Assembly: GCA_041915365.1 (NCBI GenBank)
Contig: JAYSBP010000014.1
Span: 1 to 60,640 of the forward strand
Reading direction: 5' to 3'
DNA: 60,640 nt
From: UBA6016 sp041915365
GTDB taxonomy: Bacteria > Campylobacterota > Campylobacteria > Campylobacterales > UBA6016
Part shown: positions 34,571 to 43,404 of the stretch, piece after piece
Position numbering within the stretch: the stretch's first letter is position 1
Layout: each line of letters opens with the position of its first letter
Notes under the pieces: generated by a model
The model's database searches: none
What the model saw: only the letters and a program-made list of their open reading frames with translations
What the model was told of the DNA's origin: nothing
Position numbers and translations under genes: made by a program

Positions 34571-35708
34571 CTATAGCCACCCCGCCCGTATCTGTTAACC
34601 TAAGCAGATATGTATTTTTTAACCCGTTATGGTCGTGCAAGTAGGATAGTTTTTTACCGGCAAGCTCCACATTGATAGCCGACAAGGCCTTTATGAAACC
34701 CTCTCTTGAGTCTCTATCTTGCCCTAGTGCGCTTATAATAATTTTTGCCGCCAAAAAACCCTCAAAAGCTATTGAATTTGGTTTGCTATTTGGATGATAT
34801 TTCGGATATAAATCCAAAAATAGCTTTGCGTCTTCGCTACCGTTTGCGGATAAACTCGGAACCACTTGAGCTATAAAGACATTGTTTAGATTTATATTTT
34901 TTTTGCGAGCCTCTTCCAGTATCGGCTCATAACCGCCAAACGAAAAGTTAAAAAACAACGTATCAGCTTTGTTTTCGGCCGCTTTTTTCATCAGTTCAAC
35001 CGTCGGTTTTTGCGTGCCGGCTATTATGACAGCCTGCGGCGAATGTTTTATTATCTCCGTTAAAGCATAGTTGATGGAGAGCGTATTTCTATTGTATACA
35101 CCCTCTGCGACCAGTTTTACTTGCGTCCCCTCTATTGATTTTGAAAGGGCATTTAGAGCCGTTAGTCCAAAGCTATCGTTTTGATACACTATAGCCGCAC
35201 TTTTGATATTATTGGCCTGCATATACCTTACCATTGCTTCGGCCTCTTTTTTGTAGCTTGGCCTAAGTGTAAAGATAAGCGGATTTCCCCCATACAAAAA
35301 CTCAGCCCCACTCAGAGGCATCAAAAACGCAACGCCCTCGCCTAGTGCTATCTTTACGGCCTGCTCTGCCGTCGGCGTACCGACCACGCCCAAAACTCCG
35401 TATAGATTTTTTTGCTTTATCGCCTTTGCGATATTCATCTTAGTCAAAAACGGCTCATACTGGTCGTCCATGGCCTCAAAAACCACCTTATCTTGCCCAA
35501 TCAGCCCAGTCTCGTTCGCATACCTAAAATACGTATCTATACCGCTTGTATACTCAACCCCGAGCTGCTTAGCCGGCCCAGATAGAGGTGCGCTACCGAC
35601 GAACAATATCTCTTTTTTGCCCCTATCTTGAAACGCAAAGTACATAACGGAAGCAACTACAGTCAAAACAAATGCAAAAAGGTAAACTCTAAAATATTTT
35701 TTGCCCAC
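34563..35708 (-). CDS. Membrane-anchored periplasmic binding protein (Peripla_BP_6)
   Basis: 381 residues from GTG 35708. An N-terminal membrane segment (YLFAFVLTVVASVMYFAF) with no obvious cleavage site is followed by a type I periplasmic-binding fold: EILFVGSAPLSGPAKQLGVEYTSGIDTYF, GVLGVVGTPTAEQAVKIAL, AAIVYQNDSFGLTALNAL, PQAVIIAGTQKPTVELMKKA and SIAFEGFLAAKIII. Relatives bind branched-chain amino acids, amides or urea. No ABC permease follows; instead a histidine kinase overlaps by 8 nt, so a ligand-sensing role is likely. An ATG at 35771 is possible but lies upstream of a TATAAT and lacks an SD. Confidence 0.85.
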   Translation of the reverse strand: MGKKYFRVYLFAFVLTVVASVMYFAFQDRGKKEILFVGSAPLSGPAKQLGVEYTSGIDTYFRYANETGLIGQDKVVFEAMDDQYEPFLTKMNIAKAIKQKNLYGVLGVVGTPTAEQAVKIALGEGVAFLMPLSGAEFLYGGNPLIFTLRPSYKKEAEAMVRYMQANNIKSAAIVYQNDSFGLTALNALSKSIEGTQVKLVAEGVYNRNTLSINYALTEIIKHSPQAVIIAGTQKPTVELMKKAAENKADTLFFNFSFGGYEPILEEARKKNINLNNVFIAQVVPSLSANGSEDAKLFLDLYPKYHPNSKPNSIAFEGFLAAKIIISALGQDRDSREGFIKALSAINVELAGKKLSYLHDHNGLKNTYLLRLTDTGGVAIDE

Positions 35709-35748
35709 AAAACTACCGCTAGTAAAAAAAAATTTTGTATATTTTTTG

Positions 35749-35754
35749 ATTATA
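35749..35754 (-). promoter_or_regulatory. -10 element of the binding protein/kinase/regulator operon
   Basis: Minus-strand TATAAT preceded by GTG (GTGTATAAT). No good -35 is seen at 17 nt (TTCCGA). Transcription from here would start near 35742, supporting the GTG start at 35708. Confidence 0.45.
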
Positions 35755-35844
35755 CACTCTCTCAAATTCATTCGGAATTTGGCTCGTATCACACTATGGC
35801 AACTTTGGGCATAATACCGCCAAAAAACGGAAGACAAAGCAATA

Positions 35845-36984
35845 ATGTTTGAGTTTAGAGTAGAAGCGACGGATGGGTCGGCTAGGGCTTGCACCATCAA
35901 AACAACAAGGGGCGAGATACAAACTCCCGTATTTATGCCCGTCGGTACGGTAGCTAGCGTCAAGGCGCTAGATATGGCCGACATCGAGGAGCTTGGGGCA
36001 AAAATCATCCTTGCGAACACATACCATACATATCTTCGCCCAGGAAGTGGGGTTGTGGATGAGATGGGTGGGCTGCACGGTTTTACCACATATCAAGGCA
36101 ATTTTCTAACCGATAGCGGCGGTTTTCAGGCATTTAGCCTCAGCGACATCTCAAAAGCATCCGATGACGGAATAAAATTCAAAAGCCACATAGACGGCTC
36201 CAGTCACTACTTCACGCCAGAAAAAGTACTTGATATACAATACGAGTTAAACAGCGACATTATGATGGTATTAGATGATCTAATAGCCCTTCCAGCGGAG
36301 CAAGAGCGTATAAAAAAATCGGTCGAGAGGACAACTGAGTGGGCGAGGCGCAGTCTCGTATACCAAATGGAGCAAAAATCAAAAGGTAAAGCCCAAACAA
36401 ATAATTTATTTGCCATTGTGCAGGGCGGTACCGACAAAGCGTTTAGGAAGTTATCTGCCGATGGGCTTGTCTCTTTGGAAGCGGACGGGGCAGGATTTGA
36501 CGGGTTTGCAATCGGCGGCTTGTCAGTCGGTGAAGAAAATGAGGCTATGTATGACACGGTGGAATGGACTACTCCGTTTTTACCGGATGATAAACCACGT
36601 TATCTAATGGGAGTGGGGACACCAGAGGATTTGGTAGAAAATATAGAACGCGGTGTCGATATGTTTGACTGCGTAATGCCGACAAGAAATGCTAGAAACG
36701 GCACACTCTTTACGAGCTTTGGAAAAGTAAACATCAAAGCCGCAAAATACATACTAGACAAAAGTCCAATCGACCAAGAGTGCAACTGCCCAGTATGCCG
36801 CAGATACACAAGAGCCTATATGTGCCATCTTTTCCGTGCAAAAGAGCTCACTTTTTTTCGTCTTGCGACAATACACAATTTGCATTACTACCTAAATCTG
36901 GTAAAACAAGTCAGGAATGCTATACTAAACAAAGAGTTTAAAGAGTTTAAAAAAGAGTTTTACAACAAAAGAAGAGGCGAATGA
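35845..36984 (+). CDS. tgt: tRNA-guanine transglycosylase (queuine/preQ1)
   Basis: 379 residues. It exchanges G34 of GUN anticodons for preQ1 in queuosine synthesis. Conserved parts: PVFMPVGTVASVKAL, nucleophile region LTDSGGFQAFSL, IVQGGTD, GFAIGGLSVGE, catalytic-Asp region GVDMFDCVMPTRNARNGTLFT, and the zinc site CNCPVCRRYTRAYMCHLF with ligand His in NLHYY. The length is typical. It is divergent from the sensory operon, with 136 nt between starts. The next gene overlaps it by 4 nt (ATGA). Confidence 0.96.
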   Translation: MFEFRVEATDGSARACTIKTTRGEIQTPVFMPVGTVASVKALDMADIEELGAKIILANTYHTYLRPGSGVVDEMGGLHGFTTYQGNFLTDSGGFQAFSLSDISKASDDGIKFKSHIDGSSHYFTPEKVLDIQYELNSDIMMVLDDLIALPAEQERIKKSVERTTEWARRSLVYQMEQKSKGKAQTNNLFAIVQGGTDKAFRKLSADGLVSLEADGAGFDGFAIGGLSVGEENEAMYDTVEWTTPFLPDDKPRYLMGVGTPEDLVENIERGVDMFDCVMPTRNARNGTLFTSFGKVNIKAAKYILDKSPIDQECNCPVCRRYTRAYMCHLFRAKELTFFRLATIHNLHYYLNLVKQVRNAILNKEFKEFKKEFYNKRRGE

Positions 36985-37838
36985 GCGATTTTCAAATGAA
37001 CCACGCCGAGGCCGAAGCGTATGCTAGGGCCTTTCTTGATGATTTTTTCAAAGAGATACGAGAGGTTGTCGAGTTTGAGCAGGCTTTTATAGAAGACAAC
37101 GGTCTTGAGCCGCCAAATATCGATTATTTTCAGCTAAAAAGATTTTTGGAAACAGCCGTCAGAAATCTACGGTCAATAGACGCAAACATACTAACGGGAC
37201 TTGTTCATAAGCTATATAGAGACGTTATGGCGCTATATACTTTTTACTCAACGGCTTCATCAAAGGTCGCTATGCCGGCTCTCGTATTTGAGCGTGACTT
37301 TCTAAAAACGCTAAAGCCGTACAACGATTTGGTATTCAAAATAGAAGAACTAAAATCTATGCGAAATAGCTACGAGATGAAAATGCGTTATCTTGAGGGC
37401 TCGATGAAAGCATTAGAGCTAAACCTCAATACGGATGAAAAGAAAAAAGAGTTTGCCCAGCTAAAATCAAGATATGCCGAGGCGGCGCACTTTTTTGCGG
37501 AAGCTAGAGATGGCATACCTATAGCCTATGCCCAACTTGAAGAGATAGAGAATACTTTTAGGGATATGTTTTTAGGTTGGTTTGAAGAATACAAAGAGTA
37601 CTACCTAAACGAGCTAAAGCTTTGCGCAAATATCAAATTTTATTACCTCGACAAACTGCTTTGGTATAAAGCAGAGAGAAGTAATGAGATAAGAAGGTTT
37701 TTTAAAGATGCGGGGATAAGAGGCAACTATGACACAAAAACATTTATCGAATACTACTTGCGAAATATAGACCTCAAAAAAACTTTTGACAGAGGGTGGC
37801 ATACCTATCTTAGAGAGATTTTGGCGACATTGGAGTAG
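36981..37838 (+). CDS. Conserved helical protein of unknown function
   Basis: 285 residues, almost entirely helical, rich in E, K, Y and F. No membrane segment or signal peptide, and no motif I recognise. A coiled-coil-like stretch is visible around KIEELKSMRNSYEMKMRYLEGS. It overlaps tgt by 4 nt and is followed 3 nt later by the cyclic-nucleotide-like protein, so the three are probably one operon. Role unknown. Confidence 0.82.
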   Translation: MSDFQMNHAEAEAYARAFLDDFFKEIREVVEFEQAFIEDNGLEPPNIDYFQLKRFLETAVRNLRSIDANILTGLVHKLYRDVMALYTFYSTASSKVAMPALVFERDFLKTLKPYNDLVFKIEELKSMRNSYEMKMRYLEGSMKALELNLNTDEKKKEFAQLKSRYAEAAHFFAEARDGIPIAYAQLEEIENTFRDMFLGWFEEYKEYYLNELKLCANIKFYYLDKLLWYKAERSNEIRRFFKDAGIRGNYDTKTFIEYYLRNIDLKKTFDRGWHTYLREILATLE

Positions 37839-37841
37839 TGG

Positions 37842-38345
37842 ATGTTTGTAGTTTATACGCAAGAAGAGATTAGCGAACTAATAGCCGCAGGCTCAAAAAA
37901 CAAAAAAGTTGCGGCTGTAAGCCAAGAAGATAAGCTATTTCACTCCATAAAACACGTTAGATTGTTTGATGACATAGAGATGGCGAATACTCTTAGTATA
38001 GCCTCTGAAATAAAAATCAATAGATACAAAGCTGGCGACATATTTAGCATAGGCGTTGACGACGGATATAGAATATATTACATCATATCGGGCTCCCTTA
38101 TTATGCCGCTCGGGCAAGACAGTCAGGTGGAGCTTGCAAAAGATCAGGTATTCGGCGAGGTTGGTTATTTTACGCAGACACCGATGCAAAAAGAGATACA
38201 AATCGCCGAAGATAACACTATGATTTTCTCGTTCAAAATCAACAAAAGCAAAATAACAAAAGACAACGCCGAAGCGTTTGCAAAGTTCTACGACGTCCTT
38301 TTCAGATATACCGCAACGAAACTATCTTGGTTTGAGATGGCCTAA
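37842..38345 (+). CDS. Cyclic nucleotide-binding-like (CRP fold) protein without HTH
   Basis: 167 residues. A cupin-like CRP domain runs from about 50 to 150: IKINRYKAGDIFSIGVDDGYRIYYIISGSLIMPL and DQVFGEVGYFTQTPMQKEIQIAEDNTMIFSF. The phosphate-binding cassette is degenerate (FGEVGYFTQTP lacks the usual Arg-Ser/Thr pair), so binding of cAMP is doubtful. No DNA-binding domain follows. It may act as a ligand-sensing or docking partner of the gene upstream. Its stop overlaps the convergent nhaD stop by 4 nt. Confidence 0.8.
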   Translation: MFVVYTQEEISELIAAGSKNKKVAAVSQEDKLFHSIKHVRLFDDIEMANTLSIASEIKINRYKAGDIFSIGVDDGYRIYYIISGSLIMPLGQDSQVELAKDQVFGEVGYFTQTPMQKEIQIAEDNTMIFSFKINKSKITKDNAEAFAKFYDVLFRYTATKLSWFEMA

Positions 38346-39637
38346 TAAAGGTCCAAAATCTCAAACTGCACATACCAAACCGCAACCGACACCAAAAAGC
38401 CCACCACGACCGTCCACGCATATTTGATGTGCGAGCCAAAAGTATAAATTCCCCTCATTTTGCCCATAACGCCAACCCCTGCGGCAGAGCCAAAAGCTAT
38501 CATAGAACCGCCGCATCCCGCCGTAAGAGCCACAAGCAGCCATTGGTCCGCGCCTATCGGAGGGTTTGCTTTCAATAGGGCATAAGTAAGCGGTACGTTA
38601 TCTACGATAGCCGACAAAAACCCTACGGCAATATTAACAACGCTCGGGTTGATACTATCGTACACGCCTGCCACAAGAGACAAATACCCAAGATAAGTAA
38701 GAGCACCAACGGCCGACATAAGCCCAAAAAAGAAAAGAAGCGTGTCGTTTTCTATTTTTGAAATACTGCTAAATACACCTATGTCTACATTTTTCCTTTT
38801 TTTGAGACCATAGCCGTATGCCATCAACAATGAGAGTCCAAACATCATCCCGATAATCGCAGGAAGATGGAGAACTTGGTGCGCAAAAACACTAAGTCCT
38901 ATAGTCAAAAACCCTAGCCAAACGATACCTTGTGCGCCTTCTTTCATTTGTATTTCATCTGAAGCCTGTACTTTTATAGCCCCTTTCGGCAAGAAAAGAG
39001 ATAGCAAATAACAAGTCACGCCCCACCCTATAAAAGAGGCTGGAAATAGGTGAAAAAAGTCAAAAAACGGCGCTTTGCCAGCATTCCAAATCATAAGGGT
39101 TGTAATATCCCCAAAAGGTGACCATGCCCCGCCTGCATTTGAAGCTACAACGATATTGATGGCTGCTGGAACCAAAAAGCTCTTATCTTCACGCTCTATC
39201 GTAATAAGAAGCGTGGCAAATACGAGTGCCGTAGTCAAATTGTCGGCGACGGCGCTAATAAAAAACGTCATAATCCCGCTAAGCCACAATAGTTTTTTGT
39301 AAGTTAGCTCTTTTTTTGTCATTTTGCTTTTTAAAACGTCAAAAACCCCTCGCTCAATGAGAGCCTCTATATAAGTCATTGCAACATATAAAAAAAAGAA
39401 TATCCCTGAAATTTCTAAAATCACATGTTCAACGGTAGTTTCAAGGCTATGCGGAACTTCGCCGTTTGCGGCCACAAAATAAATGCCTATAAGAAAAAAC
39501 AAAAAAGTACCGACAAAAAGGGCCGGCTTTGACTTGTTAACCCCTATTTTGTCCTCCATCGCTATCGCTATGTAAGCCAGAAAAAACAGAGCAAGAGAGA
39601 AAATCCCTATAAAACTAGTAGTTAGATTGTGCTCCAT
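38342..39637 (-). CDS. nhaD: Na+/H+ antiporter NhaD
   Basis: 431 residues with about 12 membrane helices of the ion-transporter (IT) superfamily. Diagnostic stretches are SAVADNLTTALVFATLL, NIVVASNAGGAWSPFGDITTLMIW and AIVDNVPLTYALL, which carry the conserved Asp/Asn residues. It exchanges cytoplasmic Na+ or Li+ for protons. The ATG at 39637 has AGGAGG 5 nt upstream and is preferred over a GTG two codons earlier. It overlaps nhaA by 23 nt, so the two antiporters are one operon. Confidence 0.93.
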   Translation of the reverse strand: MEHNLTTSFIGIFSLALFFLAYIAIAMEDKIGVNKSKPALFVGTFLFFLIGIYFVAANGEVPHSLETTVEHVILEISGIFFFLYVAMTYIEALIERGVFDVLKSKMTKKELTYKKLLWLSGIMTFFISAVADNLTTALVFATLLITIEREDKSFLVPAAINIVVASNAGGAWSPFGDITTLMIWNAGKAPFFDFFHLFPASFIGWGVTCYLLSLFLPKGAIKVQASDEIQMKEGAQGIVWLGFLTIGLSVFAHQVLHLPAIIGMMFGLSLLMAYGYGLKKRKNVDIGVFSSISKIENDTLLFFFGLMSAVGALTYLGYLSLVAGVYDSINPSVVNIAVGFLSAIVDNVPLTYALLKANPPIGADQWLLVALTAGCGGSMIAFGSAAGVGVMGKMRGIYTFGSHIKYAWTVVVGFLVSVAVWYVQFEILDLY

Positions 39638-40925
39638 CGCCACCTCCTCTCAAAACAAAATATCCCACAAGCCCAGATAGCAATGACACCATAAATATAC
39701 CGCCTTTTGCTTCAGAGGCCAAAGCCCCATCTCCAAAGGCAAGAGCCGAGATAAAAATAGACATCGTAAACCCTATTCCAGCCAAAAAGCCCACACCCAA
39801 AATCTGCCTGAAGCTAGTATTTGACGGGAAAGAAGCCACTTTTGAGATAACGCCTAGATATGAGAATAACACGACACCCAGAGGCTTGCCGATAAAAAGT
39901 GATAGAGCTATCGCAATAGAGAGACTAGAAAACATAGAATCGCCGTTTGGCTCAAATCCGGCATTGAAAAGGGCAAAAAGAGGCAACACATAAAAAATAT
40001 TCCAAGGGTGAAAAAACATCTCAAGCCTTTCAAGCATCGACATTGATGAAAAGCTAAGGGCTGACATATTTTGAAGCGCTACCGTCTTTTGATGATGGTC
40101 GTCCTTTTTTTCGGCGTGAAAAAACTTCTCTTTTAGGTGCTCCATCTTCTCAAAAAAACTTTCCTTGGAGTGCTCCGGCGTTGATGGTGCCATTAGCCCC
40201 AGTATAACGCCTAGTATTGTAGAGTGTATTCCAGAATCAAGCATAAAAAACCAAGATACGGCAAACAAAATCGCAAAAAAGAATAGATTTCTAACGCCCA
40301 ACCTATAAAAAGCGGCTATAAGTAGCACAAAAAACAAAGAGAAACCAAGGCTTGAAAAACCTATATCACCGGAATAAAACACGGCTATTACTATTATCGC
40401 CCCTATATCGTCGACAACGGCAAGTGTCAAAAGAAAGATTTTTAACTCGTTTGATATTCTACTACCAAGAAGAGCCATAACGCCGACCGCAAAGGCTATA
40501 TCGGTCGCCATAACGACACCCCAGCCGCCTTTTGTCGCCTCACTGTCATTCATAAACAAAAACAAAATCGCAGGCGCAATCATCCCGCCTATTGCGGCAA
40601 ATATCGGCAATGCGGCTGATTTTGGATTTTTTAGCTCACCGTCGGCAAACTCACGTTTTAGCTCAAGTCCGATAATAAAAAAGAAGATGCACATAAGGGC
40701 ATCATTGACTAGATGCTGCAAGCTATGCGAAAAAGAGAAACTGCCGACACTTACGGTAAACTCAGTATGCAGCATCCCATAATAGCTATCTTTGAGCGGG
40801 GAGTTTGCCCAAACAAGAGCAAGCACCGTAAACAAGATGAGCATAATTCCGCTTGCGGCCTCAAGATGTAAAAATCTCTTTAGCGGTTTTGAGACCGTGT
40901 CTATCGGTTTATTATCTTGTAGCAT
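39615..40925 (-). CDS. nhaA: Na+/H+ antiporter NhaA
   Basis: 436 residues. Twelve helices; conserved elements include VNDALMCIFFFIIGLELKREF, ATDIAFAVGVMALLG and the paired aspartates of the transport site in AVVDDIGAIIVIA. A His-rich cytoplasmic loop (about 250-285, AEKKDDHHQK) interrupts helices 8 and 9. It is an electrogenic 2H+/Na+ antiporter active at alkaline pH. SD GGAG precedes ATG 40925. nhaD follows in overlap. Confidence 0.94.
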   Translation of the reverse strand: MLQDNKPIDTVSKPLKRFLHLEAASGIMLILFTVLALVWANSPLKDSYYGMLHTEFTVSVGSFSFSHSLQHLVNDALMCIFFFIIGLELKREFADGELKNPKSAALPIFAAIGGMIAPAILFLFMNDSEATKGGWGVVMATDIAFAVGVMALLGSRISNELKIFLLTLAVVDDIGAIIVIAVFYSGDIGFSSLGFSLFFVLLIAAFYRLGVRNLFFFAILFAVSWFFMLDSGIHSTILGVILGLMAPSTPEHSKESFFEKMEHLKEKFFHAEKKDDHHQKTVALQNMSALSFSSMSMLERLEMFFHPWNIFYVLPLFALFNAGFEPNGDSMFSSLSIAIALSLFIGKPLGVVLFSYLGVISKVASFPSNTSFRQILGVGFLAGIGFTMSIFISALAFGDGALASEAKGGIFMVSLLSGLVGYFVLRGGGDGAQSNY

Positions 40926-40959
40926 AGCTCTCCTTATTACGGTGCAAAACGATTATGCG

Positions 40960-42282
40960 TTACTCCGAGTTATTTTCTTTTTGGATTTTTTTGCAGAGTA
41001 GTTTTTGGATACGATTGTTTGCCATACCAAGAACCTCGTACTCATATTCTCCATCAAGTGCTTTATCTCCAACGGCAGGCATACGACCTAGGATGTTAAA
41101 AATATGTCCACCTAGCGTAACCGCTTGTTCGTCGTCAAACTCAATCCCTATAGTCTCCGCCACACTCTCAAGGTCTACCATTCCATCAAATTCGTAGGTA
41201 TTTTCGTCTATCTGAATTATTTTTGCGCTCTCGGCATCGTGTTCATCTGAGGTATCGCCGATAATCTCTTCAAGTATATCTTCCATAGTAAGAAGTCCGG
41301 CCGTACCACCGTATTCGTCCACCACAAGAGCCATATGCACACGCTCTTTGTTCATCTGTACGAGTATCCCTGAAATAGATGCGTTTTCTGGCACAAAAAT
41401 GATAGGTCTCTCAAGCTCCGATAGTGTTTTTGGATTTTCGGAGAGCATATTGTTTAGTACGTCTCTTATATGAATCATTCCGGTAATACTGTCTTTGTTG
41501 TCATGGCAATATGGGTACCTCGTGTGTCTCGTCCCCGTGACAACCTTCATATTCTCCTCGTAAGTCATCTCCGCATCTATGCACACTATGTCTTTTCTGG
41601 GCGTCATGACCTCTTTTGCCACCGTATCCGAGAAATTAACGGCGTTTTTGATGATTTCGCCCTCGAAAGAGTCTATAAAACCACCCCTTAAGCTCTCGCC
41701 CACGATAATCTTTATCTCCTCGTCGGAGTGCGCCATATCGTGTTCGCTTGCCGGCTTGATGCCTATTATTTTTAGAGCCGACGACGCCAAAATATCAAAA
41801 AACTTAATCAGCGGATAAAATACAATCCAAAACCAATAAAGCGGTCTTACAACAAGGAGTACCATCTGCTCAGCTTTTGCTATCGCTATAGACTTTGGAA
41901 CTATCTCACCTAGCACTACATGAAGAAGCGTGATAATGGTAAACGCAAGCACAAAGCTAACCGTATGAAGCAATACCTGATTGTCTCCAAACATAATAGA
42001 AAACGGGTGTTCAAGCAATTTTGCGAGAGCGGGCTCTCCAATCCAACCAAGTGCCAATGAAGAAAGTGTAATGCCGAGCTGAGTAGCGCTCAGATAAGTG
42101 TCTAGTGAAGATGAAACTTTAAGTGCCAATTCGGCGTCTCTTTTTCCGCTTTTTGCCAGCTCTTCGAGCTTTGAGCGTCTGACTTTTACTATCGCAAATT
42201 CAGATAAAACGAAAAAGCCGTTCAGCAGTACTAAAAAAAATGCAAATAACAACATAGAAATCGACTGACTATCGGGATCCAA
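40960..42282 (-). CDS. CorC/HlyC-type membrane protein (CNNM, CBS, transporter-associated domains)
   Basis: 440 residues: DUF21/CNNM membrane domain with four segments (about 10-190; LLNGFFVLSEFAIVKVRRS), paired CBS domains (about 205-335; MTPRKDIVCIDAEMTYEENM, TGMIHIRDVLNNML) and a C-terminal CorC_HlyC domain (about 350-430). The family is implicated in Mg2+ or Co2+ efflux and membrane homeostasis. I chose TTG 42282, with SD AGAGGA, over a longer frame to 42360; the protein then starts at DPDSQSISMLLFAFF, as expected for relatives. Confidence 0.9.
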   Translation of the reverse strand: MDPDSQSISMLLFAFFLVLLNGFFVLSEFAIVKVRRSKLEELAKSGKRDAELALKVSSSLDTYLSATQLGITLSSLALGWIGEPALAKLLEHPFSIMFGDNQVLLHTVSFVLAFTIITLLHVVLGEIVPKSIAIAKAEQMVLLVVRPLYWFWIVFYPLIKFFDILASSALKIIGIKPASEHDMAHSDEEIKIIVGESLRGGFIDSFEGEIIKNAVNFSDTVAKEVMTPRKDIVCIDAEMTYEENMKVVTGTRHTRYPYCHDNKDSITGMIHIRDVLNNMLSENPKTLSELERPIIFVPENASISGILVQMNKERVHMALVVDEYGGTAGLLTMEDILEEIIGDTSDEHDAESAKIIQIDENTYEFDGMVDLESVAETIGIEFDDEQAVTLGGHIFNILGRMPAVGDKALDGEYEYEVLGMANNRIQKLLCKKIQKENNSE

Positions 42283-42456
42283 TATGTTTTCCTCTCTTAA
42301 AAAATATTTTAGTTCATGAAAATAGCCTTTATTATACATAAAATTTAATACGACAACCATATCAAAAATAAAGCAATAAAAAATATACAGACCGTTAACG
42401 ACGCATTTACTCTAGAATGTAATAATCATGAAAATTTTTTACGGGATGCGATAAAG

Positions 42457-43404
42457 ATGAGCAGCTATAGCAATATATATCAAAGCAAGGACGACAACGT
42501 GAGCTTAGAGTATTTGGGGCACAAATTGGATGTTGCGCAAAAAGAGGAGTATTTTACGGGCAATTACTTCAATCTATTTAGCAAAAATATTTTTGAGAGG
42601 CTTACCATTTTCAATGGTAGCAAACAATCATCTCTAAATGACTTTTGGAGCTACTACCTAATAGAACGTGAATGTGATTTTGATGGACTATTGGAGTGTG
42701 TCAAGTGCGTATATGAAATAGCCAGAAACGAAAAAAAATCAATCATAGCGGTCGAAGAAAGCGAGAAAGATTTATTTATTACAATCAAATCATCCGAAAT
42801 TTTTGACAGCATCACCGTAAGTAGAAAAATCAAAGAGATGGCGTTCTTTGGTGAATATCTATACAAAAAAGAGAGATTGTCTTTTAAAATACCAAAGACA
42901 AAATCAAGCAAAATAGCAAAAAAATCAATTCAAGCCCCAAAAATCTATCGCCCAAAAACACCGAGTTCAAACGTCCACAAATCATTCGATTCCTACTCGC
43001 TAACCGACCTGCACGAGCATATTAATATTATCAATTCAACCATTCTTAGGTTTAGATTTGGCACAGAAATCGAGGATATAGTGGAGCTCTCAGAGGAGAT
43101 AGCAAAGGTCTCATCCGTATTGATGCCATACACAGAAATATACGATATAGCCGTATCGCTAAAACACCTATCGACGGAACTTCATGAAAATAAAGTCACC
43201 GTAATAAACAAAACATCATCAATATATTCTCTTTTGGTTGCTTTTGGAGAGGACTTTGAGAGATGGGTAAACGAAGTTTTGGTAGCCGGTAAGCCGTCCG
43301 TAAATCACTTCACGGAGACAGTTACGTCAAATATTCAAATAATATGCGGTTTCATCAAACCAGTAGCACTATCTACCGACATGGACGATATTTTCAACTT
43401 CTAA
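42457..43404 (+). CDS. Unknown protein, possibly signalling-related
   Basis: 315 residues without membrane segments. The first half has mixed strands and helices (IFERLTIFNGSKQSSLNDFW, KDLFITIKSSEIFDSITVSRKI). A Lys/Pro/Ser-rich linker lies at about 150-180, then a helical domain of about 130 residues (SLTDLHEHINIINSTILRFR, YDIAVSLKHLSTELHENK). The two-domain layout with a linker resembles signal-transduction scaffolds, but I recognise no family. It is the only plus-strand gene between the CorC-type gene and the photolyase operon. Confidence 0.78.
   Translation: MSSYSNIYQSKDDNVSLEYLGHKLDVAQKEEYFTGNYFNLFSKNIFERLTIFNGSKQSSLNDFWSYYLIERECDFDGLLECVKCVYEIARNEKKSIIAVEESEKDLFITIKSSEIFDSITVSRKIKEMAFFGEYLYKKERLSFKIPKTKSSKIAKKSIQAPKIYRPKTPSSNVHKSFDSYSLTDLHEHINIINSTILRFRFGTEIEDIVELSEEIAKVSSVLMPYTEIYDIAVSLKHLSTELHENKVTVINKTSSIYSLLVAFGEDFERWVNEVLVAGKPSVNHFTETVTSNIQIICGFIKPVALSTDMDDIFNF

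Noticed and set aside
34563..36089. Extended start for the binding protein up to 36089
   Set aside because: The extra residues lie opposite the clear tgt gene and have no sense; the real start is near 35708 or 35771.
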